Assembly: GCF_040529055.1 (NCBI RefSeq)
Contig: NZ_CP132342.1
Location: forward strand, 2,230,001-2,294,000
DNA length: 64,000 nucleotides
Direction of reading: 5' to 3'
From: Xanthomonas sontii
GTDB lineage: Bacteria > Pseudomonadota > Gammaproteobacteria > Xanthomonadales > Xanthomonadaceae
The position numbers and the translations under genes were made by a program. The notes beneath the pieces are model-generated. The model made no database searches. It worked only from the letters and a program-made list of their open reading frames with translations, and had not been told where the DNA came from. Positions 18,041 to 29,078 of this stretch are shown piece by piece (position 1 is the first letter of the stretch; every line of letters begins with the position of its first letter).

Positions 18041-18667
18041 TCAGGCCTGCGCCGTGCTGAAGATCCCGGCCAGGCTCTCGCTCAGGATCAACTGCAGATG
18101 CATGCGGTTGAGCTCCACGCCGGTGGTCATCATCATGTGCAGGCCGCCGCACATCGCCGCGACCGCGTAGACGCGGGCCTGGAATTCGGCTTCGCTGCCG
18201 CTCCAGCCGTGGTCGCGCAGCATGCGCCGCAGCAGGTCGCCGAGGTTCTGCACCAGGGACACGTTGAGCCGGCGCGCGTACTGCGCCAGTTCGGGGTCGC
18301 GTGCGGCGGCCAGGTCCATCTCCAGATCCAGGCGCCGCCGCCGCTGGTTGGCATCGGCCACCAGCCAGTCTTCCAATGCCCCGGCGATGAACGTGGTCGC
18401 GTCCTGGTGCGGCGGCGGTTGCAGGAGCCACATGGTGCGGATCGCACGCTCGTAGCCGCGTTCCATCAGCGCCTGGACCAGGCTGCGCTTGTCGTCGAAC
18501 TGCCGACGTACCGCGCTGCAGGAGACGTCGGCAGTCCCGGCGATCAGTTCGAAGGTGGTGGCGCCGAGGCCGTTCTCGACGATGCAGCGCTCGGCCGCAT
18601 CGAGGAGGTCATCGTGCAGGCGCTGCTCGCGTTCGCGGGCGCTGTGCAGCCGGACTACGTTGGACAT
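18041..18667 (-). CDS. TetR/AcrR-family transcriptional regulator
   Basis: With the ATG at 18667 (MSNVVRLHSAREREQRLHDD) the protein has 208 residues, normal for TetR proteins. The frame is open for 130 codons further upstream but shows no conserved sequence there. The N-terminal helix-turn-helix is LLDAAERCIVENGLGATTF followed by IAGTADVSCSAVRRQFDDKR. The rest is the all-helical ligand and dimer domain, with a Met-rich stretch GGLHMMMTTGVELNRMH. The adjacent genes do not reveal a target: 265 bp without a gene lie downstream, and a gene-free 566 bp region lies upstream. Confidence 0.85.
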   Translation of the reverse strand: MSNVVRLHSAREREQRLHDDLLDAAERCIVENGLGATTFELIAGTADVSCSAVRRQFDDKRSLVQALMERGYERAIRTMWLLQPPPHQDATTFIAGALEDWLVADANQRRRRLDLEMDLAAARDPELAQYARRLNVSLVQNLGDLLRRMLRDHGWSGSEAEFQARVYAVAAMCGGLHMMMTTGVELNRMHLQLILSESLAGIFSTAQA

Positions 18668-19233
18668 GGCGTGAGCTCGGGGGGAAGCGATGCCACATGA
18701 AGGGGAGGTATGCCGGGCGACCGGCCGCGACGCGCACGCGATGCGTGACGCCGCCGCGGACGGCATGCCGACAAAGGCAGCGCGATTGTAGACGCGATGC
18801 GTCGCGGTCGCGCGTGCGGCGGCAAGTCGGTCGATCCCATAGCCACCACCGTGACGGGCGGCACTCTCGAGTGGGGGTGTCGATGCGCACTTCGCGCGCA
18901 ATGGACGCAGCGGGCACGGCTGCATGACTGGGTGCTGGAGCGCGAGCGTGGGAGCGGGCGGTTTCAGTGGTGCCGGCACGACACGACGCACCGCGGGGTG
19001 CTGCGATTGCGGATGTGGACAGGGGGACACGTGCTGCCGGAAAGTTCCAGGCCGCATGCGGACCAGCCTGGGAGTCCGGCGGGTACTGCTGTCAACTTCG
19101 GGAAGTGCGCGGTAGAAGCGGCTTCAGCCGCGACGGGCGTTACCGGGAACGCCCCGTGGGGGGGATGACACAACGTACATCGGTTCGAGCGTGGCGGGAG
19201 CGGATCATTGGCGCTGCCCTCGTGTCGCCGTGC
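18668..19233. other. Gene-free region upstream of the TetR gene
   Basis: 566 bp with no frame of convincing composition. The short open frames seen are Cys/Arg/Ser-rich and have no start signals. It contains one REP-like palindrome near 19112. The sequence between 18700 and 19100 is less codon-structured than its surroundings and may carry the tetR promoter and unrecognised regulatory sequence. Confidence 0.5.
19112..19134. repeat. REP-like palindrome (GTAG-headed)
   Basis: GTAGAAGCGGCTTCAGCC followed by GCGAC. The inverted core GCGGCTTCAGCCGC can form a short stem, and the GTAG head matches the GTAG-type REP elements of Stenotrophomonas and Xanthomonas. It is a single copy in a gene-free region. 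Confidence 0.7.
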
Positions 19234-19728
19234 TTACCAGCCGAACGGCGGCGGGCCGTAGGCGCCGGGATAGTAGCCGCGGCCGAACACCGGGCCGTCG
19301 CCGCGGCCGACGCTGATGCTGATGCCCATTTGCCGCGGCTTGCCGTCATCGGTGTAGGAGGTCTTGCACAGGTTCAGATTGGCGGCCTGGTAGTTGCTGT
19401 TGCCGCCATGCGTGGAATAGCCGATGCCGGTGGCGACGCTGCCGTGCACGTCGCCGTTGCAGCGGTCGGCCTGCGCCTGCAGGGCCTCGGCGCGCGCCTG
19501 CGCGGCCGCCGCCTTCTGCGCCGAGGCCGAGGTGCCGCTGGTATCGCCGTAGTACGCGCCCGGCGGATCGGCCTTGGTGCCGGGATCGGCGTAGGTGATC
19601 GGTTGTTGCGGCACGCTCAGGTCGAGCTTGCGCTTGGCCGCCTCGCTGTCGCTGGTGGCATCGGCGGTCTGGGCCAGGGCCGGGCCGGCAAGCAGGGCGC
19701 AGGCGAGGAGAAGGAGGCTGCGGTTCAT
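19234..19728 (-). CDS. Small secreted protein of unknown function
   Basis: This 164-residue protein has an N-terminal signal peptide (MNRSLLLLACALLAGPALA, cleavage after ALA-Q expected). The mature part is polar and Ala/Gln-rich in the middle (SASAQKAAAAQARAEALQAQ), with two cysteines (DRCNGD and NLCKTS) that could form a disulphide. It ends in a Gly/Tyr/Pro tail, GRGYYPGAYGPPPFGW. I do not recognise a family. Its likely place is the periplasm or outside the cell. It stands alone between the TetR region and recQ, 148 bp from the recQ stop. Confidence 0.7.
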   Translation of the reverse strand: MNRSLLLLACALLAGPALAQTADATSDSEAAKRKLDLSVPQQPITYADPGTKADPPGAYYGDTSGTSASAQKAAAAQARAEALQAQADRCNGDVHGSVATGIGYSTHGGNSNYQAANLNLCKTSYTDDGKPRQMGISISVGRGDGPVFGRGYYPGAYGPPPFGW

Positions 19729-19876
19729 CGGGCATCCGCCAGAAGAGAGGGGCCCGGCGGAGCCTGTCAGACGCTCCGCCGTGACGCTGACGCTATCAAT
19801 ACCACGTTGAACCCGGCCTGTCGGCGCCGCGGGCCGCGCCGCGACGTGCCGATGCTGCAGGCGCCGCTGCCGCGCT

Positions 19877-21685
<1,809 letters not shown>

Positions 21686-21826
21686 CTGTGTAGGATACCG
21701 CGCCGCGCAAGGGCGGTTGGCTTCCTGGTGTGCGCAAGCGCGTGTCAGGCGAACGCGCGCTGGTCTGTAGGAGGCGACGGTCTTGCGGTCGTGGCAGACG
21801 AAGCCTGCCGGGGCCGAGATCGAAAG

Positions 21827-21851
21827 GCGTCGGGACTGAAGTCCCTTCCGC
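21827..21851. repeat. REP-like palindrome downstream of dps
   Basis: GCGTCGGGACTGAAGTCCC followed by TTCCGC. It has the inverted core GGGACTTCAGTCCC in reverse orientation. A diverged GTAGGAG-headed sequence at about 21765-21800 may be a decayed partner, giving a BIME-like pair between recQ and dps. Confidence 0.65.
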
Positions 21852-21906
21852 AGTGCACCCAGCCAGCGTCTCGCGCCGCGCCGCGCGGCGGGGCGCGCGG
21901 GCGGCG

Positions 21907-21933
21907 CGCCCTGCCTGCCAGGCAGGCAGGGCG
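21907..21933. terminator. Hairpin just downstream of dps
   Basis: Perfect 13-bp arms, CGCCCTGCCTGCC and GGCAGGCAGGGCG, flank a single A, 7 bp beyond the dps stop on the minus strand. It has no T-run, but its stability and position suit a 3' end or bidirectional transcription barrier for dps. Confidence 0.65.
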
Positions 21934-21940
21934 GAATCCC

Positions 21941-22507
21941 TTACTGCAGCAGCGAGCGCAGCATCCAGGCGTACTTCTCGTGGGTCTGCAGGCGCTGGGT
22001 CAGCAGGTCCACCGACGGGTCGTCGCCGGCGTCGTCGGCGGTCTTGAGCACCTTGCGCGCGGTACGGCACACCGCTTCGTTGCCGACCACCAGCTGGCGC
22101 ACCATTTCGCGCCAGTCGGCGCTGTCGCTGAGGCCTTCCTCTTCCGGGATCGAGGTCAGCGCCGCGTATTCCTTGTACGAACCGGGGGCGTTGAAGCCCA
22201 GGGCGCGGATGCGCTCGGCGACGTCGTCCAGCGCCGCCCACTGCTCGGTGTACTGGGTCTCGAACATCAGGTGCAGCGAGTTGAACATCGACCCGGTCAC
22301 GTTCCAGTGGAAGTTGTGGGTCTTCAGGTACAGGGTGAAGGCGTCGGCCATGTAGTGCGACAGGCCGTCGGCGATCTTCTTGCGATCGCCGCCACCGATC
22401 CCGATATCGATGTTGGGCGCGGACGGCGCCAGGCCGGCCAGCGGCTGGCCGGCGACGGCCTTGCTGGCGGCGTTCTTGGTCTTGCCGGGGGTCTTGTTCT
22501 TGGCCAT
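21941..22507 (-). CDS. dps: Dps-family DNA-binding ferritin-like protein
   Basis: This 188-residue protein has a basic, Lys/Ala-rich N-terminal tail (MAKNKTPGKTKNAASKAVAG) of the kind that binds DNA in Dps proteins. The four-helix ferritin fold follows. The inter-subunit ferroxidase residues are seen in KTHNFHWNVTG (two His) and in FETQYTEQWAALDDVAERIRAL (Asp/Glu). Dps dodecamers oxidise Fe(II) with peroxide and compact DNA in starvation. The ATG has AGAGGA a few nt upstream. It is transcribed divergently from hrpA, and oxidative-stress control is likely, though no clear OxyR site is visible. Confidence 0.93.
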   Translation of the reverse strand: MAKNKTPGKTKNAASKAVAGQPLAGLAPSAPNIDIGIGGGDRKKIADGLSHYMADAFTLYLKTHNFHWNVTGSMFNSLHLMFETQYTEQWAALDDVAERIRALGFNAPGSYKEYAALTSIPEEEGLSDSADWREMVRQLVVGNEAVCRTARKVLKTADDAGDDPSVDLLTQRLQTHEKYAWMLRSLLQ

Positions 22508-22600
22508 GGGAGTTCCTCTTTGGGGGTTACAGACGAGATGGCGTCACAATAGACAGACTAAAGCATGTGCTGTGATTCAACGTTCAATGGCATCCGATTG

Positions 22601-25600
22601 ATGAACGCTATCGAAAAACCTTCCGTGCCGGCACGCCTGCGCGAACGCCGCGCCGCGATCGACGGCGCGCTGACCCGCGACCGTGGCCGCCTGCTGGGCC
22701 TATGGTCGCGCTGGCAGGCCGCGCCCGGCAATGCCGCGCTGGAGACGGCGTTCGAGCAGGCGCTGCAGACGTCGCAGGCGCGTTGCGCCGCGCGTGCGGC
22801 GCAGCAGCCGGCGATTACGTTGGATCCGCAGTTGCCGATCGCGCGCGAGGCCGAGCGCATCGTCGCGCTGATCCGCGAGCACCAGGTGGTGGTGATCGCC
22901 GGCGAGACCGGCTCGGGCAAGACCACGCAGTTGCCGAAGCTGTGCCTGGCCGCCGGACGCGGCGCCGCCGGCATGATCGGCTGCACCCAGCCACGGCGCA
23001 TCGCCGCGCGCGCGGTGGCCAGCCGCGTGGCCGAGGAGCTGCGCACGCCGGTGGGCGAGACGGTGGGCTTCCAGGTGCGCTTCAACGACCGCGTCGGCGA
23101 GCAGACCCGGATCAAGTTCATGACCGACGGCATCCTGCTGGCAGAGATCGCCAGCGACCGCTGGCTGTCCGGCTACGACACGATCATCGTCGACGAGGCG
23201 CACGAGCGCAGCCTCAACATCGATTTCCTGCTCGGCTATCTGAAGCAGTTGCTGCGCAAGCGTCCGGACCTGAAGGTCATCGTGACCTCGGCGACGATCG
23301 ACACCGCGCGCTTCGCCGCGCATTTCGACGATGCGCCGGTGATCAGCGTGGAAGGCCGCACCTATCCGGTGGAAGTGCGCTACAGGCCGCTGGAGGAGGC
23401 GGGCGGCGAGGAGGCCGACGCCGAGAGTGGCGACAACGCCGGCGACCGCACGGTCAACCAGGCGATCGTGGCGGCGATCGACGAAATCACCCGGCTGGAT
23501 CCGCGCGGCGACGTGCTGGTGTTCCTGCCCGGCGAACGCGAGATCCGCGATGCGCACCATGCGCTGGAACGGCGCAAGTACCGCGAGACCGAGGTGCTGC
23601 CGCTGTACGCGCGGCTCTCCAACGCCGACCAGGACCGGGTGTTCAACCCTGGTCAGCGGCGGCGCCTGGTGCTGGCCACCAACGTCGCCGAGACCTCGCT
23701 GACGGTGCCGCGCATCCGCTACGTGGTCGATCCCGGCTATGCCCGGGTCAAGCGCTACAGCCCGCGGCAGAAGCTCGATCGCCTGCACATCGAACCGATC
23801 TCGCAGGCCAGTGCCAACCAGCGCAAGGGCCGCTGCGGCCGCATCGCCGAGGGCATCTGCTACCGGCTGTACGCCGAGGCGGATTTTACGGCGCGCCCGG
23901 AGTTCACCGATCCGGAGATCCGCCGCTCCAGCCTGGCCGGGGTGATCCTGCGCATGCTGCAGCTGGGGCTGGGACGGATCGAGGATTTCCCGTTCCTGGA
24001 ACCGCCGGACGAGCGTGCGGTGGCCGACGGCTGGCAGCAACTGGTGGAGCTGGGCGCGGTCGGCGAGCCGGACCGCCATGGCCTGCGCAAGCTCACCGAG
24101 ATCGGCCGCAAGATGGCGCGGCTGCCGGTGGACGTGAAGCTGGCACGGATGCTGGTGGCGGCGCAGCAGCACGGCTGCCTGCGGCCGATGCTGGTGATCG
24201 CCGCGTTCCTGGGCATCCAGGATCCGCGCGAGCGCCCGCCGGAGGCGCGCGAAGCCGCCGACAACGCGCATGCCAAGTTCGCCGATGCGCGCTCGGAATT
24301 CGTCGGCATCCTGCGCCTGTGGGACGGCTACCGGCAGGCGCACGAGGACCTGACCCAGTCCAAGCTGCGCGACTGGTGCGGACGGCATTTCCTCGGCTTC
24401 CTGCGCATGCGCGAGTGGCGCGAACTGCACCGCCAACTGCATTTGCTGTGCGCGGAACTGGGCTGGACCGAGGAGCCGGCGGAGGCCTCCCTGCAGCCCC
24501 TGCTGGCCGGCGCTTCCGCGCCCGCGCCGGCGCGCGATGCCGAGACCGCGGCGCGTGCGACCCGCGGGCAGTTGCACCGCGCTGCGCGGCTGGCCCGCGA
24601 AGGCCGCGGCACCGGTACGCCGGCCACGCCCGCACCTGCGGCCCAAGCCGCGCCACCGGCGTCCGCCGAGGCCGGGGAGGCACCGCGTGCCAGCGAACGC
24701 GAGCGTGCCGCCGCCTACCAGGCGCTGCACCGCGCCTTGCTGGCCGGGCTGCCGACCCAGGTCGGCCACCGCACCGAGAAGGGCGATTTCCTGGCGCCGC
24801 GGCAGCGCCGCTTCCTGTTGTTCCCCGGCTCGGCGCTTGCCCGCAAGCCGCCGCCGTGGGTGCTGCCGGCGACGTTGCTGGACACGCAGAAGGTATGGGG
24901 CCTGACCAATGCCGCGATCGAGCCGGATTGGGTGATCGCCGAGCTGCCGCACCTGCTGGCGCGCAAGCATTTCGATCCGCACTGGTCGCGCGCGCAGGGG
25001 CAGGTGCTGGCCTCCGAGCAGATCAGCCTGTTCGGGCTGGTGCTGGCGCCGAAGAAGCCGGTGCACTACGGCCGCATCGATCCGCCCGGCGCGCACGAGC
25101 TGTTCGTGCGCCAGGGCCTGGTGCCGGGCGAGATCAACACCCGCGCCAGCTTCGTCGCCGACAACCAGAAGGTGCTGGCGCAGGCGCACGAAGAAGAGGC
25201 CAAGCTGCGCCGCGCCGGCATCGTCGCCGACGAGGACTGGCAGGCGCGCTGGTACCTGGACCGGATTCCCGGCGAGATCCATTCCGCCTCCGGCCTGGAC
25301 GCCTGGTGGAAGGCGCTGGCGCCGGAGCAACGGCGCGCGCTGCACTGGTCGCTGGCCGACCTGCTGCCGGGCGAGGGCAGCGCGGCCGAGCGCTATCCCA
25401 CGTATTTCCCGCTGGGCGATGCGCGGCTGCCGCTGCATTACCGGTTCGAACCCGGCGCGGCCGACGACGGCGTGACCCTGGAGGTGCCCGTGCACCTGCT
25501 CAACGCGCTGGACCCGGCGCGGCTGTCGTGGCTGGCGCCGGGCTTCGTCACCGACAAGGCGGCGGCGCTGATCCGCAGCCTGCCCAAGGCGCTGCGGCGC

Positions 25601-26737
25601 AACTACGTGCCGGCGCCAGACTTCGCGCGTGCGTTCTACGAGGCGTTCCCGCAGCCCAGTGCCGACGACATCCGTGGCGAGCTGGCGCGGTTCCTGCAGC
25701 GCGCCACCGGCGCGCCGCTGAGTGCGCTGGAGTTCGACGAGAGCACGCTGGAGCCGCATCTGCGCATGAACCTGCGCCTGCGCGACGAGGCGGGCAAGGT
25801 GCTGGCCGAATCGCGCGACCTGGACGCGCTGCGCACGCGCTTCGGCGAACGTGCCGGGCAGGCCTTCGCCGCGCGCGCCGGCCGCGCCATGGCCGCGACC
25901 GGATTGCGCGAGTTCCCGGCGACGCCGATCCCGCTGCAGGTGCCGGGCGAAGCCGGCGTGCCGGCGTATCCGGCGTTGGTGGACGAGGGCGACAGCGCCG
26001 CCCTGCGCATCTTCGCCGACCGTACGCAGGCCGAGGCGGCGCATCCGCGCGGCGTGCGTCGGCTGCTGGAGATCGCCCTGGCCGACAAGGTCAAGCAGGC
26101 GCGCAAGCAGTTGCCGGTATCGCCCAAGACCGGGCTGTTGTACGCGGCGATCGAATCGCAGGAACGCCTGCGTGGCGACCTGGTGGAAGCGGCGTTGAAT
26201 GCGCTGCTGGAACAGGGGCTGGAGGCGATCCGCGATGCGGACAGTTTTGCCCAGCGCCGCGACGCCGCCGCCAGGCAGCTGTTCGGCGAGGCGATGGAGC
26301 GGCTGAAGCTGGCCGAGGCGATCATGGGCGCGGCGGCTGAACTGAAACCGCAACTGGAATCGCCGCTGATGGGCTGGGCCAGCGGCAACCTCGACGACCT
26401 GCGCGCGCAACTGGCGGCCTTGCTGCATCCGGGCTTCCTGCGCGAGACCCCGGCCACTGCCCTGGCGCAGTTCCCGCGCTACCTGCGCGCGATGATCCTG
26501 CGCGCCGAACGCGCCAAGCGCGATCCGGCGCGCGACCAGTCGCGGATGCTGGAGCTGAAGCCGTTCGTCGACGCACTGGCCGACGCGGCCGCGGCCGGAC
26601 GTGGCGACACGCCGGAGTGGCAAGCGCTGCGCTGGGACCTGGAAGAACTGCGGGTGTCGCTGTTCGCCCAGGAACTGGGCGCCCGCGCCGGCATCTCGGC
26701 CAAGAAGCTGGCGCAGCGGGTGGCTCTGCTGCGGTGA
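22601..26737 (+). CDS. hrpA: ATP-dependent RNA helicase HrpA (DEAH-box)
   Basis: This protein has 1378 residues from the ATG at 22601, close to the E. coli HrpA length of about 1300. Walker A GETGSGKTTQLPK lies near residues 103-115. The DEAH box is IIVDEAHERSLNIDFLLGYL, motif III VTSATIDTARFAAHF, and motif VI NQRKGRCGRIAEGICYRLY. The HA2/OB region follows, then the long C-terminal DUF3418-type domain with QEERLRG-like segments ending in ELGARAGISAKKLAQRVALL. HrpA separates collided ribosomes or unwinds mRNA. An Ala/Pro-rich linker at about residues 660-705 is looser than in relatives. There is no clear Shine-Dalgarno sequence. Confidence 0.95.
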   Translation: MNAIEKPSVPARLRERRAAIDGALTRDRGRLLGLWSRWQAAPGNAALETAFEQALQTSQARCAARAAQQPAITLDPQLPIAREAERIVALIREHQVVVIAGETGSGKTTQLPKLCLAAGRGAAGMIGCTQPRRIAARAVASRVAEELRTPVGETVGFQVRFNDRVGEQTRIKFMTDGILLAEIASDRWLSGYDTIIVDEAHERSLNIDFLLGYLKQLLRKRPDLKVIVTSATIDTARFAAHFDDAPVISVEGRTYPVEVRYRPLEEAGGEEADAESGDNAGDRTVNQAIVAAIDEITRLDPRGDVLVFLPGEREIRDAHHALERRKYRETEVLPLYARLSNADQDRVFNPGQRRRLVLATNVAETSLTVPRIRYVVDPGYARVKRYSPRQKLDRLHIEPISQASANQRKGRCGRIAEGICYRLYAEADFTARPEFTDPEIRRSSLAGVILRMLQLGLGRIEDFPFLEPPDERAVADGWQQLVELGAVGEPDRHGLRKLTEIGRKMARLPVDVKLARMLVAAQQHGCLRPMLVIAAFLGIQDPRERPPEAREAADNAHAKFADARSEFVGILRLWDGYRQAHEDLTQSKLRDWCGRHFLGFLRMREWRELHRQLHLLCAELGWTEEPAEASLQPLLAGASAPAPARDAETAARATRGQLHRAARLAREGRGTGTPATPAPAAQAAPPASAEAGEAPRASERERAAAYQALHRALLAGLPTQVGHRTEKGDFLAPRQRRFLLFPGSALARKPPPWVLPATLLDTQKVWGLTNAAIEPDWVIAELPHLLARKHFDPHWSRAQGQVLASEQISLFGLVLAPKKPVHYGRIDPPGAHELFVRQGLVPGEINTRASFVADNQKVLAQAHEEEAKLRRAGIVADEDWQARWYLDRIPGEIHSASGLDAWWKALAPEQRRALHWSLADLLPGEGSAAERYPTYFPLGDARLPLHYRFEPGAADDGVTLEVPVHLLNALDPARLSWLAPGFVTDKAAALIRSLPKALRRNYVPAPDFARAFYEAFPQPSADDIRGELARFLQRATGAPLSALEFDESTLEPHLRMNLRLRDEAGKVLAESRDLDALRTRFGERAGQAFAARAGRAMAATGLREFPATPIPLQVPGEAGVPAYPALVDEGDSAALRIFADRTQAEAAHPRGVRRLLEIALADKVKQARKQLPVSPKTGLLYAAIESQERLRGDLVEAALNALLEQGLEAIRDADSFAQRRDAAARQLFGEAMERLKLAEAIMGAAAELKPQLESPLMGWASGNLDDLRAQLAALLHPGFLRETPATALAQFPRYLRAMILRAERAKRDPARDQSRMLELKPFVDALADAAAAGRGDTPEWQALRWDLEELRVSLFAQELGARAGISAKKLAQRVALLR

Positions 26738-26864
26738 TTACCAGCCGTTCGGCTGTGGAAAAGCCGGGAGTGGGGATGGACAGCCTACGGCTGCCGAAGA
26801 GCGCGCGGGATTGGGTGTGAGATTTCCGCGCTGTTCCCGCACCACCGGCGTGAGCAGCATTCTT

Positions 26865-26926
26865 GTGGGAGGGACTTCAGTCCCGACGCGTTCAGCGGCA
26901 GGCGTCGGGGCTGAAGCCCCTCCCAC
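26865..26926. repeat. Inverted REP pair (GTGGGAGGGACTTCAG type)
   Basis: The forward copy at 26865-26889 and the reverse copy at 26902-26926 share the GTGGGAGGGAC/GGGGC head and CGACGC tail and are separated by 12 nt. Each carries its own palindromic core, and the two can also pair with each other, a BIME-like arrangement. Confidence 0.8.
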
Positions 26927-27020
26927 AACGGGGATGCGCCGCTTGGACGGTCAAGCGATCTGCTCTGCAACGGCGCGTGGTGTTGGTGCCACGCACCAAC
27001 GCAGTCGCGTCTTGTTGTGT

Positions 27021-27084
27021 CGCAGGAGCGGCTTCAGCCGCGCCCATCGTGGCGTCATGCGTCGCGGCTGAAGCTGCTCCTGCG
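27021..27084. repeat. Inverted REP pair (GCAGGAGCGGCTTCAGCC type)
   Basis: The forward copy at 27021-27042 and the reverse copy at 27061-27084 are separated by 18 nt. The core GCGGCTTCAGCCGC differs from the preceding pair, so two REP subfamilies lie side by side. Confidence 0.8.
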
Positions 27085-27141
27085 CGTACGCTCCAGGGCG
27101 ATTGGAGGTGCCCTGCATTCCCGCCGCTCTGGCGTTCATGC

Positions 27142-27164
27142 GTGGGGGCTGAAGCCCCTCCGAC
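27142..27164. repeat. Single REP-like palindrome
   Basis: GTGGGGGCTGAAGCCCCTCC followed by GAC. A partial reverse partner (CAGCCGCTCCTGCGACA) follows at 27165-27183. Confidence 0.65.
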
Positions 27165-27226
27165 AGCAGCCGCTCCTGCGACATGCGATCACGGCCCTCA
27201 ACCTCTCAGGGGGGCAGCAATCCTGC

Positions 27227-27289
27227 GAATCCCGAATCCCCCCGAATCTCGAATCCCGAATCCCCAATCCCCAATCCCCAATCCCCGCC
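27227..27289. repeat. GAATCCC/CAATCCC iteration at the 3' end of the CLC channel gene
   Basis: About nine degenerate units (CGAATCCC, CGAATCTC, CCAATCCC) in 63 bp, ending 2 bp from the channel gene stop. Read on the minus strand it is a GGGGATT purine arm just after a stop codon, the same placement as in the other junctions of the window. hrpA converges on it, so there is no start codon for a partner arm. Confidence 0.8.
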
Positions 27290-27291
27290 CC

Positions 27292-29067
27292 TCAATCATC
27301 CACCCGCTCGCCCATCAGCTCGCGCTGGCGCTTGTCCAGTTCCTCGGCGTAGCGCTTGCGCACGAAGCTTTCGCTGAGCACGCCCAGGACCTTGCCCTGA
27401 TCGTCGACCACCGCCAGCTCGTCGCTCTGGGTCAGGTCGAACTGGCGCATGGCGGTGACCACGTCGGTGTCGGCGGGCAGGGCCACGTCGCGGTTGCCGG
27501 CGTAGTCGACGATGGCTGCGTCGGCGTTGACGCCGTCGGCGTAGGCGGCGGCCAGGGTGACCAGGCCGGCGTAATGGCCGTTCTCGTCTTCCAGCACCAC
27601 GCGGGTGCCCGAGCCGAGCGGGAAGCGGCGGCGGAACTCGGCCACGCTGGTGGTGGCGGCCAACGGATGCACGTCCTTCTGCATCATCCGCCCGGCGCTG
27701 AGGTGCTTGACCCAGCCGACGTCGCGCGCGCTCTTGATGGTCTCGCCGCGCAGGTGCAGGCGCCAGGTCGAGAACGAGTAGCCGAAGATCTGGCGGACGA
27801 TGGTGTTGGCGACCAGCACCGCCACCATCACCGCGCTGGCCAGCACGAAATCGTGGGTGCCTTCCAGTACCAGCATCGCCATCGTCATCGGCGCGCCGAT
27901 CACCGCGGCGGCCATCGCCGCCATGCCGGCCAGCGACGCGGCGGTGCCGTCGACCAGGGCCATGCCGCTGCCGAGATTCAGCACGCCGGCGAACAGCCCG
28001 CCGACCAGCGACCCCATGAACAACGAGGCGAAGAACAGGCCGCCGCGGAAGCCGAAGCCCAGCGAGATGGCCGAGCCCAGGCACTTGAGCAGCAACAGGA
28101 TGCCCAGCCAGCGCAGCGAGGTCGGGCTGGTCAGGTCCAGGTGCAGCGCGCCGTGTCCGGAGGACAGCACCTGCGGGGTGATCAACGCCAGCGGGATCAG
28201 CAGCAGGCCGCCGGCGACCGGGCGCGCCCAGCGCGGCAGCGGGCTGCGGTTGATCGCCTGTTCGATCGCGCCGATCAGGCGCATCACCGCCACTGCCAGC
28301 AGGGCGCAAAGCACGCCGAGCAGCGCGTACAGCACGTAGTCGCGCGCCTCCAGCGCCGAGGCCGCCGAGGCCGGCAGCAGGTACGGCTGTACCCCGGCCA
28401 GCTGCGACACGAACACCGCGCCCAGCGAGGCCACCGCCACCGGTGCCAGCGCCGATGGCGAGTACGCGCCGATCACGATCTCGAACGCATAGAACGCACC
28501 GGCCAGCGGCGCGCCGAAGGCCGCCGCGATGGCCGCGCCGGCGCCGGCGCCGACCAGGGTACGGATGTCGGCGCGGCGCAGGCGCAGCACCCGGCCCAGG
28601 TGCGAGCCGCTGCCGGCGCCCATCTGCGTGTACGCCGCTTCCAGGCCGACCGAGGCGCCGACGCCGTTGGAGAACAGGGTCTGCACGGAGACGATCAGGT
28701 TGTCGCGCATCGACATGCGCCCGCCATACAGCGCGTTGGCTTCGACGGCGTCGACCAGTTGCCGCTTGCGCGCGCGCGCGGCCATGCCGAGCAGGCCGAC
28801 CAGCAGCCCGCCCAGCGGCAGCACCAGCAACTGGTGCACGCTCAGTTCGGACATGGCGCTGAGCCGCTCGTCTGCCTCCAGGCCGTACAGCAGGGCCTGC
28901 GCGCCGTGTGCCAGGCTGCTCTGCAACAGGGTCAGCAGGCCGGCGATCACACCGACCAGCAGGGCCAGGGCGATGAACCAGACATCGCTGGCGCGCAGGC
29001 GCCGGCGCAGCGCGTCGGCGAGGCTGTGCGAGGCGTCGGCCAGTCCCGGCCGCGGACGCAGGTTCAC
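27292..29067 (-). CDS. CLC-type chloride channel/antiporter with C-terminal CBS pair
   Basis: This 591-residue protein has a GTG start at 29067. About ten hydrophobic helices include the CLC selectivity segments GVGASVGLEAAYTQMGAGSG (gating-Glu-like position in GLEA), GAGAGAAIAAAFGAPLAG and GFGFRGGLFFASLFMGSLVG. From about residue 440 two CBS domains follow (MMQKDVHPLAATTSVAEF; VDYAGNRDVALPADTDVVTA), which usually sense adenine nucleotides. It is an inner-membrane transporter for Cl- or another anion such as fluoride; the ion cannot be told from sequence. The start lies 11 bp after the stop of the secreted protein gene, so they probably form one transcript. Confidence 0.88.
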   Translation of the reverse strand: MNLRPRPGLADASHSLADALRRRLRASDVWFIALALLVGVIAGLLTLLQSSLAHGAQALLYGLEADERLSAMSELSVHQLLVLPLGGLLVGLLGMAARARKRQLVDAVEANALYGGRMSMRDNLIVSVQTLFSNGVGASVGLEAAYTQMGAGSGSHLGRVLRLRRADIRTLVGAGAGAAIAAAFGAPLAGAFYAFEIVIGAYSPSALAPVAVASLGAVFVSQLAGVQPYLLPASAASALEARDYVLYALLGVLCALLAVAVMRLIGAIEQAINRSPLPRWARPVAGGLLLIPLALITPQVLSSGHGALHLDLTSPTSLRWLGILLLLKCLGSAISLGFGFRGGLFFASLFMGSLVGGLFAGVLNLGSGMALVDGTAASLAGMAAMAAAVIGAPMTMAMLVLEGTHDFVLASAVMVAVLVANTIVRQIFGYSFSTWRLHLRGETIKSARDVGWVKHLSAGRMMQKDVHPLAATTSVAEFRRRFPLGSGTRVVLEDENGHYAGLVTLAAAYADGVNADAAIVDYAGNRDVALPADTDVVTAMRQFDLTQSDELAVVDDQGKVLGVLSESFVRKRYAEELDKRQRELMGERVDD

Positions 29068-29078
29068 GGCGCGCGATC

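Larger units (their letters stand above)
26738..27291. other. Gene-free repeat cluster between convergent hrpA and CLC channel genes
   Basis: 554 bp without a gene. It holds at least five REP-like palindromes (two inverted pairs and a single) followed by a 60-bp GAATCCC iteration next to the channel-gene stop. Short open frames across it are repeat-derived. The region probably works as a transcription barrier or mRNA 3' stabiliser for both genes. Confidence 0.75.

Noticed and set aside
18797..19168. Plus-strand open frame upstream of the TetR gene
   Set aside because: Composition is Cys/Arg/Gly-rich with no motif, no ribosome binding site, and it runs through a REP element.
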